Source of the DNA: Streptomyces xanthophaeus
Lineage (GTDB): Bacteria; Actinomycetota; Actinomycetes; Streptomycetales; Streptomycetaceae
Reading direction: 5' to 3'
NCBI RefSeq assembly: GCF_000725805.1
Contig: NZ_JOFT01000038.1
Coordinates: 3,959-67,958, forward strand
DNA: 64,000 nucleotides
Shown: positions 11,121 through 19,197 of the stretch, in pieces
How the letters are laid out: each line of letters begins with the position of its first letter
Position numbering within the stretch: the first letter of the stretch is position 1
Notes under the pieces: generated by a model
What the model saw: the letters and a program-made list of their open reading frames with translations, nothing else
Databases searched by the model: none
Told to the model about the DNA's origin: nothing
Translations under genes and position numbers: made by a program

Positions 11121-12245
11121 GTGACTGAGATCGAGATCGGGCGCGGCAAGCGCGGCCGCAGGGCGTACGCGTTCGACGACATCGCCATCGTCCCGAGCCG
11201 GCGTACCCGGGACCCGAAGGAGGTCTCGATCGCGTGGCAGATCGACGCGTACCGCTTCGAGCTCCCCTTCCTGGCCGCCCCCATGGACTCGGTCGTCTCC
11301 CCGCAGACCGCGATCCGCATCGGTGAGCTCGGCGGCCTCGGCGTGCTGAACCTCGAAGGCCTGTGGACCCGGTACGAGGACCCGCAGCCGCTGCTCGACG
11401 AGATCACGGAGCTGGACACGGAGACGGCCACCCGCCGCCTCCAGGACATCTACTCCGCGCCGATCCAGGCGGACCTGATCCGCCAGCGCATCAAGGAGGT
11501 GCGCGACTCCGGTGTCGTCACCGCCGCAGCGCTCTCCCCGCAGCGCACCGCCGAGTTCTCCAAGGCCGTCGTCGACGCGGGCGTGGACATCTTCGTGATC
11601 CGCGGCACCACCGTGTCGGCCGAGCACGTCTCGGGCGCCGCCGAACCGCTGAACCTCAAGCAGTTCATCTACGAGCTCGACGTCCCCGTGATCGTCGGCG
11701 GCTGCGCCACCTACACCGCGGCCCTGCACCTGATGCGCACCGGCGCCGCGGGTGTCCTCGTCGGCTTCGGTGGCGGCGCCGCGCACACCACGCGCAACGT
11801 GCTGGGCATCCAGGTCCCGATGGCGACCGCCGTCGCGGACGTGGCCGCGGCCCGGCGCGACTACATGGACGAGTCCGGCGGCCGCTACGTGCACGTCATC
11901 GCCGACGGCGGCGTGGGCTGGTCGGGCGACATCCCGAAGGCCGTCGCCTGCGGCGCCGACGCCGTGATGATGGGCTCCCCGCTGGCCCGTGCCACGGACG
12001 CGCCCGGCAAGGGCAACCACTGGGGCATGGAGGCCGTGCACGAGGACGTGCCGCGCGGCAAGAAGGTCGACCTGGGCACCGTCGGCACCACCGAGGAGAT
12101 CCTCACCGGTCCCTCGCACAGCCCCGACGGCTCGATGAACATCTTCGGCGCGCTGCGCCGTTCGATGGCCACCACCGGCTACAGCGAGCTCAAGGAGTTC
12201 CAGCGGGTCGAGGTCACGGTCGCGGACTCGCAGCACAGCCGCTGA
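11121..12245 (+). CDS. guaB3: GuaB3-family IMP dehydrogenase-related protein without catalytic Cys
   Basis: 374 residues of the IMPDH/GMP-reductase barrel, without CBS domains. Strands and phosphate-binding loops are recognisable (FLAAPMDSVVSPQTA, HVIADGGVGWSGDIPKA). The catalytic loop, GPGSICTTR in GuaB, reads GGGAAHTTR here, so the nucleophilic Cys is replaced by His222. From memory, the M. tuberculosis GuaB3 loop also lacks Cys. It is therefore unlikely to be a standard IMP dehydrogenase and its reaction is not settled. It ends at a very strong terminator shared with the convergent peptidase gene. Confidence 0.85.
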   Translation: MTEIEIGRGKRGRRAYAFDDIAIVPSRRTRDPKEVSIAWQIDAYRFELPFLAAPMDSVVSPQTAIRIGELGGLGVLNLEGLWTRYEDPQPLLDEITELDTETATRRLQDIYSAPIQADLIRQRIKEVRDSGVVTAAALSPQRTAEFSKAVVDAGVDIFVIRGTTVSAEHVSGAAEPLNLKQFIYELDVPVIVGGCATYTAALHLMRTGAAGVLVGFGGGAAHTTRNVLGIQVPMATAVADVAAARRDYMDESGGRYVHVIADGGVGWSGDIPKAVACGADAVMMGSPLARATDAPGKGNHWGMEAVHEDVPRGKKVDLGTVGTTEEILTGPSHSPDGSMNIFGALRRSMATTGYSELKEFQRVEVTVADSQHSR

Positions 12246-12288
12246 CGGGACCGACGGCGGCGGGCCTGACGGCCTGACCGACATCGGC

Positions 12289-12330
12289 AAGGAGGGCCGG
12301 CACCCCGCTCGGGGTGCCGGCCCTCCTTTT
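12289..12330. terminator. bidirectional terminator between guaB3 and the M16 peptidase gene
   Basis: A perfect 19-bp inverted repeat (AAGGAGGGCCGGCACCCCG at 12289-12307, complement at 12310-12328) separated by 2 bases and followed by TT. The sequence begins with AA on the other side, so it can act for both convergent genes. Confidence 0.93.
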
Positions 12331-12335
12331 GTGTC

Positions 12336-14135
12336 TCAGCCCTTGCCCTTGAGGCGGTGGCGCAGCACCAGGAGCCAGGGGACGAGGAACATCAGGCAGA
12401 CGATCCCGAAGCCGCCCACGGCGGTCCAGTCGGGCCCGTCGGGGGTGAGTTCCGCGTCGGTCTCGCCGAGGACGAGCAGGCCGAGGACGACGGTCAGGAA
12501 GCCGGAGGCCAGGCCGAGCAGCCAGAGCACGACCGTGACCGCGGTGCTGCGGGTGGCCTTCGGTGCGGCCGGTTCGGCCTTGCGGGGCTGCGGTATGCGG
12601 GCGGGGTCGCGGGGCGGCATGCGGACCACCGCGGCGGGCGGGACGCCCGCGTCCAGGGGGGCCAGCTCGGCGGCGGTGATGCCGTGCAGGGTGGGTTCGA
12701 CGGTGAGGGTGAAGCCGTCGTGGCCGACGAGGTGGCGGGCGCCGTCCGGGAAGACGTACATCAGCGAGCAGGCGGCGTACCGGACCGTCACCTGCTGGCC
12801 CGGGCCGACGAGGCTGACGCCGTCGCCCGCCACGAGCAGGGCGAGGTCGCGGTCCTCCAGGGAGGTGTAGCGCCGCCCGGTGACCGTGTCGGGGGAGGTG
12901 GCGGGGGCCGCGGTGAGTCCGGCCCAGTCCACGCCCCGGCGGGGGACCTGCATCAGGGCGCCCGCCCACAGCTCGCGGGCCACCCGCTGGAGGTCGGCGA
13001 GGGTGACGGCCTCGATCTGGGCCCGCGCCTCGGCGACGGTCAGGTCGCGGTGGCGCATCAGCAGGTTCATGGCCTGGGCGGGGAGCTTGGCGGCGGCGAG
13101 CTCCGGGACGTCGAACTGGGCCAGCGCGGCCGTCCGTACGGAGTCCAGGTCGGCCTGCTCGATCCGGCCGGCCCGCAGCTTCGCGAGGACGTCGACGAAG
13201 GCGCCGACCATCGCGTCCTGCTTCTCGGGGAGCGCGTCGGCGTACGCGATGACGGTCGCGGAGGCGGTGTCGCGCGGGCAGTACTCGGCGGCCGCGGTGT
13301 AGGAGTAGCCGCCCTTCTGGCGCAGTGCGCGGAACAGTTCCTTGCCGAGGACCTCGGTGAGCAGCCCGGCCTCGGTCGAGCGGGGCAGGACCGAGGTCAG
13401 GACGAGCCCGCCCTCGTCGCCCTGGAAGTAGGCGGGGGTGGCGGGGAGGGCGGAGGTCGCCTCGGGGACGGGGTGCCAGGTGCCGGTGGGCAGGGTGAGG
13501 TCGAGGCCCTCGGGGAGGGTGTCGCTGGTGATCCACAGGACCGCGTTCTCGGCGGTGAACCAGGTCCCGGCCCAGTCGCGGACGTTGTGCGCGGTGATCC
13601 GGTGCAGGCCGGCCTCGGCGTAGTCGGTGAGGCCGTAGGAGCGGGATCCGTACCGCCACAGGGCCATGCCGTGGCCCGGGCCGCGGCCGCGGCCGGCGGC
13701 CTCGGTGCGCAGGATCTCCTTCTCGGTCTCCAGCCGGTCCATGGGGAGGTCGCGCAGGGCCGCGCAGACGCCGTTGAGGTATTCGACGACGTCGGCGGGG
13801 GTGCCGGTGACGTGGAAGTGGGTGTGGGCGGCGGAGGTGGAGCCGTTGTAGTGCAGGTCGCTCAGGCCGTGCCGGTGCAGGGCGAGGTGTTCGACCAGGT
13901 GGGTGATCCCGCTGGTGGCGAGGGTCTCGTCGGCGCGGCCGACGCGGAAGAGGAGTCCGGCGGTGACGGGGCCGGAGCGCGGGGCGAGGAGGGTGCGGAT
14001 GCCGTTGACGGCGGTGTGCGTGATGCCGTCGGCGTCGGTGGTGGTCGCCGGGCCGGTGGCGGGGTCCGCGACGGCCGGTCCGGTGGCGGGCGTGCCTTCG
14101 GTGGCGGGGCCGGTGGTGTCGATGTCCGTGTCCAT
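12336..14135 (-). CDS. M16-family zinc peptidase with C-terminal membrane anchor
   Basis: 599 residues. After a Thr/Pro/Ala-rich N-terminus comes an M16 (insulinase/pitrilysin) domain with the inverted zinc motif HLVEH (His79, Glu82, His83), the downstream Glu-rich segment LETEKEILRTE, and LRQKGGYSYTAAAEY, which corresponds to the substrate-contacting Arg/Tyr region of the second M16 repeat. The last 110 residues hold two hydrophobic helices (about 520-547 and 570-592), so the enzyme is probably anchored in the membrane. M16 proteins normally lack such a tail. It starts 7 bases after the preceding gene's stop, implying coupling. Substrate unknown. Confidence 0.8.
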   Translation of the reverse strand: MDTDIDTTGPATEGTPATGPAVADPATGPATTTDADGITHTAVNGIRTLLAPRSGPVTAGLLFRVGRADETLATSGITHLVEHLALHRHGLSDLHYNGSTSAAHTHFHVTGTPADVVEYLNGVCAALRDLPMDRLETEKEILRTEAAGRGRGPGHGMALWRYGSRSYGLTDYAEAGLHRITAHNVRDWAGTWFTAENAVLWITSDTLPEGLDLTLPTGTWHPVPEATSALPATPAYFQGDEGGLVLTSVLPRSTEAGLLTEVLGKELFRALRQKGGYSYTAAAEYCPRDTASATVIAYADALPEKQDAMVGAFVDVLAKLRAGRIEQADLDSVRTAALAQFDVPELAAAKLPAQAMNLLMRHRDLTVAEARAQIEAVTLADLQRVARELWAGALMQVPRRGVDWAGLTAAPATSPDTVTGRRYTSLEDRDLALLVAGDGVSLVGPGQQVTVRYAACSLMYVFPDGARHLVGHDGFTLTVEPTLHGITAAELAPLDAGVPPAAVVRMPPRDPARIPQPRKAEPAAPKATRSTAVTVVLWLLGLASGFLTVVLGLLVLGETDAELTPDGPDWTAVGGFGIVCLMFLVPWLLVLRHRLKGKG

Positions 14136-14142
14136 GCCGTCC

Positions 14143-15108
14143 TCAGCCCTTCGCCAGTGCGGTCTTGCGGTGGCGCACGAACGCGGCCTCGTGGTCGTTG
14201 CTCAGATAGCCCCAGGGGAACTCGCCGGCCGCGTTGCCGAGGGCGCGGAAGTGCACGGCCGCTTCTGCGTGGCGGCCGGCCGCGCAGTGCGCCGCGGCGA
14301 AGGCGCTGTGGACGCCGACGGCGTGGTGGGCGTCGGCGCGGAAGCCGGGGTGCAGGGCGGAGCGGGCGGCGGCGTCGACCAGGCGCGCGTGGTTCTCCGG
14401 TTGGCGCAGGTACGCCTCGGCGCCGGCCTTGTTCGCCTTCTCCGAGAGCTCCAGGTACTGCTCCATCTGGGCGATGGCCGTGAGGGCTCCGGCCGGGCTT
14501 CCCGCGGGCGCCCCGTCCAGGCGCTGCCGGGCGAATCCGTGTGCGGACTCCCAGCTGCCGCCCCATTTGGGGCAGAGCTGCTGGAGCAGTTGGAGCTGGC
14601 CGCTGTAGTGGTGGGGGTGGTGCTCGGCGAGCCGGTCGTAGCGGCGCCGGGCCTCGCTCTCGCCCAGTTCGAGGCCGCGGGCGGTGATGAGGCGCACGTA
14701 CCAGGCGAGGGCGTACTCGGGGTACTCGGCACAGACGTCGATCAGCAGGATCTCGGCGCGCCGCAGTGCGGAGTGGAAATCGTGGAACTGGCCCTTGGAG
14801 ACGTGTTCCGCGCGCTGGTTGGAGCGGGCGGCCCAGCCGATCCGGACCAGCCGGTCGGCGAGCAGGGTCCGGGCCAGGGGATCGCCCGGCCAGCGTTCGG
14901 CTTGCGACCGGAGGAAGGTTTCCGAGCCGTCGGTCTCGGCGACCGTCGCGCTGGCGACGGCGCGGTCGTCCTCGCAGAGGGGCGTTTCGAGCCCGGTGCG
15001 GACGGCGTCCCAGTCCCCCCGGCGCACGGCTTCGCGCAGTGCGGCGAGGGAGGGGATGCGGTCGGCGGGTTCGAACACGGGCCGACCGGGAGGAGGAAGA
15101 GCAGACAC
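14143..15108 (-). CDS. helical-repeat protein, possibly DUF4034-like
   Basis: 321 residues, mostly amphipathic helices with Trp and Tyr in repeat-like spacing (FLRSQAERWPGDPLARTLLAD, AEYPEYALAWYVRLITARG, HHPHHYSGQLQLLQQLCPKW). The pattern resembles TPR-like or DUF4034 proteins. No signal peptide or membrane helix is seen, so it is probably cytoplasmic. It is the first gene of a two-gene unit with the membrane-anchored M16 peptidase; the 7-base gap makes a functional link likely. Catalytic motifs are not visible. Confidence 0.65.
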   Translation of the reverse strand: MSALPPPGRPVFEPADRIPSLAALREAVRRGDWDAVRTGLETPLCEDDRAVASATVAETDGSETFLRSQAERWPGDPLARTLLADRLVRIGWAARSNQRAEHVSKGQFHDFHSALRRAEILLIDVCAEYPEYALAWYVRLITARGLELGESEARRRYDRLAEHHPHHYSGQLQLLQQLCPKWGGSWESAHGFARQRLDGAPAGSPAGALTAIAQMEQYLELSEKANKAGAEAYLRQPENHARLVDAAARSALHPGFRADAHHAVGVHSAFAAAHCAAGRHAEAAVHFRALGNAAGEFPWGYLSNDHEAAFVRHRKTALAKG

Positions 15109-15205
15109 GCGCGGATCATATGATCGGCAACCCCGTAGTCAACAGGGGTTGCCGTCTTTCGGGCCGCGATCGTGCCTGCTCAGCGCCGTTCGGGAGGGCC
15201 GGACG

Positions 15206-15679
15206 TCAGTCGCTGACCTTCTTGGCCGTACCGAACGCGGTGAACGCGCCCAGGGCGAAGAAGAGGAAGGACATGGCGTCGGTGCCTTCCTTCCAGATGT
15301 CGTTCAGGCCGCTGATGCCGACGGTGTCGAAGACCTCGCCGGCGCCGACGTTGCCGTACTCGGCCAGCGCGAGCACGATGAAGAACATCTGGCCGAGGTA
15401 GACGGCGCCGAGGGAGAGGGCGGCGGCGACCACGGGCAGGATCACGTTGCGCCCGCCGATCTTGCCGGCGGCGAGGCCGACGAGGAGGCCGACACCGGCC
15501 GCGGCGTAGCCGATCTCGCGGTCGGCGGCCTGCATGATCCAGCCGTACGCGGCGGCGGAGACCAGGGCGGCGACGACGGCGGCGACGATGCCGAAGCCGA
15601 CGTTGCCGCTGCGGGCCGGTGCCGGGGCGGGCGCCTGGGTGTAGGAGCTGGGCGCGGGCGGCTGGAAGTTCTGGCTCAT
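15206..15679 (-). CDS. small integral membrane protein (four helices)
   Basis: 157 residues beginning MSQNFQPPAPSS at the ATG 15679, which is preceded by a GGGGGGA ribosome site. A Pro/Ala-rich cytoplasmic head of about 23 residues is followed by four hydrophobic segments (about 28-50, 57-75, 80-103 and 133-150). The segment before the last helix (VFDTVGISGLNDIWKEGTDAMS) is polar and probably extracytoplasmic. I do not recognise a named family or function. Confidence 0.75.
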   Translation of the reverse strand: MSQNFQPPAPSSYTQAPAPAPARSGNVGFGIVAAVVAALVSAAAYGWIMQAADREIGYAAAGVGLLVGLAAGKIGGRNVILPVVAAALSLGAVYLGQMFFIVLALAEYGNVGAGEVFDTVGISGLNDIWKEGTDAMSFLFFALGAFTAFGTAKKVSD

Positions 15680-15797
15680 CGGGAAATCCCCCCATGGGAA
15701 ATGCGGCACACGAACGGCCGTCGGCCATAAGTGCGAGATAAGTGACGCCGCAGGCTAGCACCCGCCCCGGACATCGACCGGGGGGATTTCCCTTCCC

Positions 15798-17027
15798 TCA
15801 GAGGCGGTGGGCGGCGCCCGCCGGGCTGGCGCCGCGGGTGTCCAGCAGCAACTGTGCCTTCACCGCGAGTCCTTGCAGGTCATAGGTGCGGTGGTGCTGG
15901 AGGAGGATGGTCAGGTCGGCGTTCGCGGCGGCCTCGTACAACGATTCGGCACGGGGGACCGGCTGGTCCCGGACCCGCCAGCCCGCGATGTACGGATCGT
16001 GGTAGCTGATCAGGGCCCCCAGGTCGAGGAGGCGGCTGGCGATCTCGCTGGCCGGTGAACCCTCCTGGTCGGCGAGGTCGGGTTTGTACGTGACCCCGAG
16101 CAGCAGGACGCGGGCGCCGCGGGCGGACTTCCCGTGCTCGTTCAGCAGGGTGGCGGACCGCTGGATGACGTACTGGGGCATCCGGTTGTTGATCTCCTGC
16201 GCCAGGCCGATCATGCGCAGGGGGTGGCCGGGGGTGCGGGTGGTGTGGGGGAGGTAATTGGGGTCCAGGGGGACCCCGTGGCCGCCGACGCCGGGGCCGG
16301 GGCGGAACGCCTGGAACCCGTACGGCTTGGTCTCCGCGCAGCGGACGACGTCCCAGAGGTCGACGCCGAGGTCGTGGCAGAGCACCGCCATCTCGTTCAT
16401 GAGGGCGATGTTCACGTGCCGGTAGTTCGTCTCCAGGAGCTGCACGGTCTCGGCCTCGCGCAGGCCGCGGGCGCGCACCACCTTCTCGGTGAGGCGGGCG
16501 TAGAAGGCGTGGGCCGACTCGGTGCAGGCGGGGGTGAGGCCGCCGATCACCTTGGGCGTGTTGGAGATGCCGTGGGTGCGGTTGCCCGGGTCGAGGCGGC
16601 TGGGGGAGTAGGCCAGGTGGAAGTCGCGGCCGGCGCGGAGCCCGGATCCCTCTTCGAGGATCGGGCGGAGGTAGTCCTCGGTGACGCCCGGGTGGACGGC
16701 CGATTCGAGGATCACGGTGGTGTGCGAGCGCAGCCGGGCGGCCAGCGCACGGCCGGCCTCGCCGACGGCGGACAGGTCGAGGGCGCGGTCGGCGCCGAGC
16801 TGGGTGGGGGCGCAGATGACGGCGGTGCGGACCCGTCCGAGCTCGGCGGGGTTGGTGGTGACCCGGAAGCCGGCCGCCGACATGCGGCGGATCTCGGCGG
16901 CGGTGAGGGTGGAGTCCGTGACCGGACCGCTGTCGTAGCCGACCGTCTCGATCCCGGCGGCGACGGCCGCCTGGGCGAGGGGGAGGCCGAGATGGCCGAG
17001 TCCGATGACGGCGAGGTCTGCGGGCAT
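15798..17027 (-). CDS. UDP-glucose/GDP-mannose dehydrogenase homologue lacking catalytic residues
   Basis: 409 residues from the ATG at 17027. It has the complete fold of the nucleotide-sugar dehydrogenase family: N-terminal GLGHLGLPLAQ Rossmann motif, central helix ETNYRHVNIALMNEM, the GPGVGGH loop, and C-terminal VLLLGVTYKPDLAD. However the catalytic Cys of GGHCxPxD is Gly251, the catalytic Lys is Gln196 and the active-site Asn is Thr200; only Asp255 remains. I checked these codons on the minus strand. It may be a non-catalytic or repurposed homologue. It is divergent from glpD. Confidence 0.85.
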   Translation of the reverse strand: MPADLAVIGLGHLGLPLAQAAVAAGIETVGYDSGPVTDSTLTAAEIRRMSAAGFRVTTNPAELGRVRTAVICAPTQLGADRALDLSAVGEAGRALAARLRSHTTVILESAVHPGVTEDYLRPILEEGSGLRAGRDFHLAYSPSRLDPGNRTHGISNTPKVIGGLTPACTESAHAFYARLTEKVVRARGLREAETVQLLETNYRHVNIALMNEMAVLCHDLGVDLWDVVRCAETKPYGFQAFRPGPGVGGHGVPLDPNYLPHTTRTPGHPLRMIGLAQEINNRMPQYVIQRSATLLNEHGKSARGARVLLLGVTYKPDLADQEGSPASEIASRLLDLGALISYHDPYIAGWRVRDQPVPRAESLYEAAANADLTILLQHHRTYDLQGLAVKAQLLLDTRGASPAGAAHRL

Positions 17028-17283
17028 GGGGTGCCGTCCCTTCCCTGACACGAGGGGGATGCGCGCGCAAGCCCTGTGGACAGGGGTAGCCCCCGAGGAG
17101 CTGGCGCAATGTCAGACTAGGCGTATATATGACAGATATGTCGCATTCTGGAGTGGTGGTCGCCGTTGTGTTGTCCACAGGCGGTGGCTGATGTGGGTGC
17201 GGACGGTCAGAATCGGGCAACGGGGGATGTGAACGGGATCACCCGCACGAAGCGGGGAACACCCGCACCAACGGGAGGCAGCC
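17028..17283. other. divergent promoter region between the dehydrogenase homologue and glpD
   Basis: A 256-base gap with an AT-rich centre (17120-17150) that includes GCGTATATATGACAGATATG and a small inverted repeat GACA-GATA-TGTC (17131-17142). It probably holds both divergent promoters. I cannot assign hexamers with confidence. Confidence 0.45.
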
Positions 17284-19002
17284 GTGAGGACAGCGACACT
17301 CGGCCCGGCGCAGCGCGCCGAGGCCCTCGCCCGGATGGCCGAGCGGGAGTTGGACGTACTGGTCGTGGGCGCGGGTGTGGTCGGCGCCGGCACCGCGCTC
17401 GATGCGGCGACCAGAGGCCTCTCGACCGGGCTGGTCGAGGCGCGTGACTGGGCCTCGGGCACCTCCAGCCGCTCCAGCAAGCTGATCCACGGCGGTCTGA
17501 GGTACCTGGAGATGCTCGACTTCGCCCTCGTGCGCGAGGCGCTGAAGGAGCGCGGCCTGCTGCTGGAGCGGCTCGCGCCGCACCTGGTGAAGCCGGTGCC
17601 GTTCCTGTACCCCCTCCAGCACAAGGGCTGGGAGCGGATCTACGCCGGATCGGGCGTCGCCCTGTACGACGCCATGTCGGTGTCCAGCGGACACGGCCGG
17701 GGCCTGCCGGTGCACCGCCACCTGTCGCGCAAGCAGGCGCTGCGGGTCGCTCCGGCGCTGCGCAAGGACGCGCTGGTGGGAGCCCTGCAGTACTACGACG
17801 CCCAGATGGACGACGCGCGCTACGTCGCCACGCTGGTGCGGACGGCCTCGGCGTACGGGGCGCAGTGCGCCAACCGGGCGAGGGTGATCGGCTTCCTGCG
17901 CGAGGGCGAACGGGTGGTCGGCGCGCGCGTGCAGGACGTCGAAGGGGGGCGGGGGAGCGCCGGGGAGTACGAGATCCGAGCGAAGCAGGTCGTGAACGCC
18001 ACGGGGGTGTGGACGGACGACACGCAGGCGCTGATCGGCGAGCGCGGCCAGTTCCACGTCCGCGCCTCCAAGGGCATCCACCTGGTCGTACCGAAGGACC
18101 GGATCCATTCGAGCACCGGGCTGATCCTGCGCACCGAGAAGTCGGTGCTGTTCGTCATCCCGTGGGGCCGGCACTGGATCGTGGGCACCACGGACACCGA
18201 CTGGGACCTGGACAAGGCGCACCCGGCGGCGTCGAGCGCGGACATCGACTACCTGCTGGAACACGTGAACTCGGTCCTCGCGGTGCCCCTGACCCGCGAC
18301 GACGTCCAGGGCGTGTACGCGGGACTGCGGCCGCTGCTGGCCGGGGAGTCGGACGCCACGAGCAAGCTCTCCCGCGAGCACACGGTGGCGCACCCCGTGC
18401 CGGGGCTCGTGGTCGTGGCGGGCGGCAAGTACACGACGTACCGGGTGATGGCGAAGGATGCGGTCGACGAGGCGGTCCACGGGCTCGACCAGCGCGTCGC
18501 GGAGTGCGTGACGGAGGACGTGCCGCTGGTGGGCGCGGAGGGGTACCGGGCGCTGTGGAACGCCCGGGCGAGGATCGCGGCCCGGACGGGTCTTCACGTG
18601 GTGCGGGTGGAACACCTGTTGAACCGGTACGGGTCCCTCACCGAGGAACTGCTGGACCTGATCGCCGCCGACCCGGGGCTCGGCCGGCCGGTAACCGGGG
18701 CGGACGACTACCTCCGGGCGGAGATCGTCTACGCGGCCTCGCACGAGAGCGCACGGCACCTGGACGACGTACTGACCCGGCGCACGCGGATCTCGATCGA
18801 GACCTTCGACCGGGGGACGCGTTCGGCGCGGGAGTGCGCCGAGTTGATGGCTCCGGTACTGGGCTGGGACAAGGGGCAGATCGAGAAGGAAGTGGAGCAC
18901 TACGAGAAGAGGGTGCAGGCGGAACGGGAATCGCAGCGCCAGCCGGACGACCAGACGGCGGACGCGGCACGGCTGGGGGCGCCCGACATCGTTCCGTTGT
19001 AA
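17284..19002 (+). CDS. glpD: aerobic glycerol-3-phosphate dehydrogenase (FAD)
   Basis: 572 residues, normal for GlpD. FAD-binding VVGAGVVGAGTALDAATRG lies near residue 27, followed by the family motif SSRSSKLIHGGLRYLE and later GGKYTTYRVMAKDAVDEA. A C-terminal cap of about 130 residues completes it. It oxidises sn-glycerol 3-phosphate to dihydroxyacetone phosphate at the membrane and passes electrons to quinone. The GTG at 17284 has GGGAGG in front. No glycerol kinase or facilitator is adjacent. Confidence 0.95.
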   Translation: MRTATLGPAQRAEALARMAERELDVLVVGAGVVGAGTALDAATRGLSTGLVEARDWASGTSSRSSKLIHGGLRYLEMLDFALVREALKERGLLLERLAPHLVKPVPFLYPLQHKGWERIYAGSGVALYDAMSVSSGHGRGLPVHRHLSRKQALRVAPALRKDALVGALQYYDAQMDDARYVATLVRTASAYGAQCANRARVIGFLREGERVVGARVQDVEGGRGSAGEYEIRAKQVVNATGVWTDDTQALIGERGQFHVRASKGIHLVVPKDRIHSSTGLILRTEKSVLFVIPWGRHWIVGTTDTDWDLDKAHPAASSADIDYLLEHVNSVLAVPLTRDDVQGVYAGLRPLLAGESDATSKLSREHTVAHPVPGLVVVAGGKYTTYRVMAKDAVDEAVHGLDQRVAECVTEDVPLVGAEGYRALWNARARIAARTGLHVVRVEHLLNRYGSLTEELLDLIAADPGLGRPVTGADDYLRAEIVYAASHESARHLDDVLTRRTRISIETFDRGTRSARECAELMAPVLGWDKGQIEKEVEHYEKRVQAERESQRQPDDQTADAARLGAPDIVPL

Positions 19003-19197
19003 CTCCGGCATGCGGAAGGGGGAACCGCGGACCCGGGGCGCCCGTCCGTTGCGTAGTGAGGGACAATGAGGGTTCTGCCGGGGCGGGTTACCCGACGGAT
19101 TTCGGCCGGAGCGGGGCACCGGGAACCCCGGCGGCTGTCGGACGGCCGGGAACGGCCGGGGCAGCCGGAGCTGGCGGCACGATCGCAGAGGGGACGC

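Noticed and set aside
13900..14130. Plus-strand frames opposite the M16 peptidase
   Set aside because: Shadow frames with no ribosome site; the minus-strand gene has HxxEH and membrane helices.
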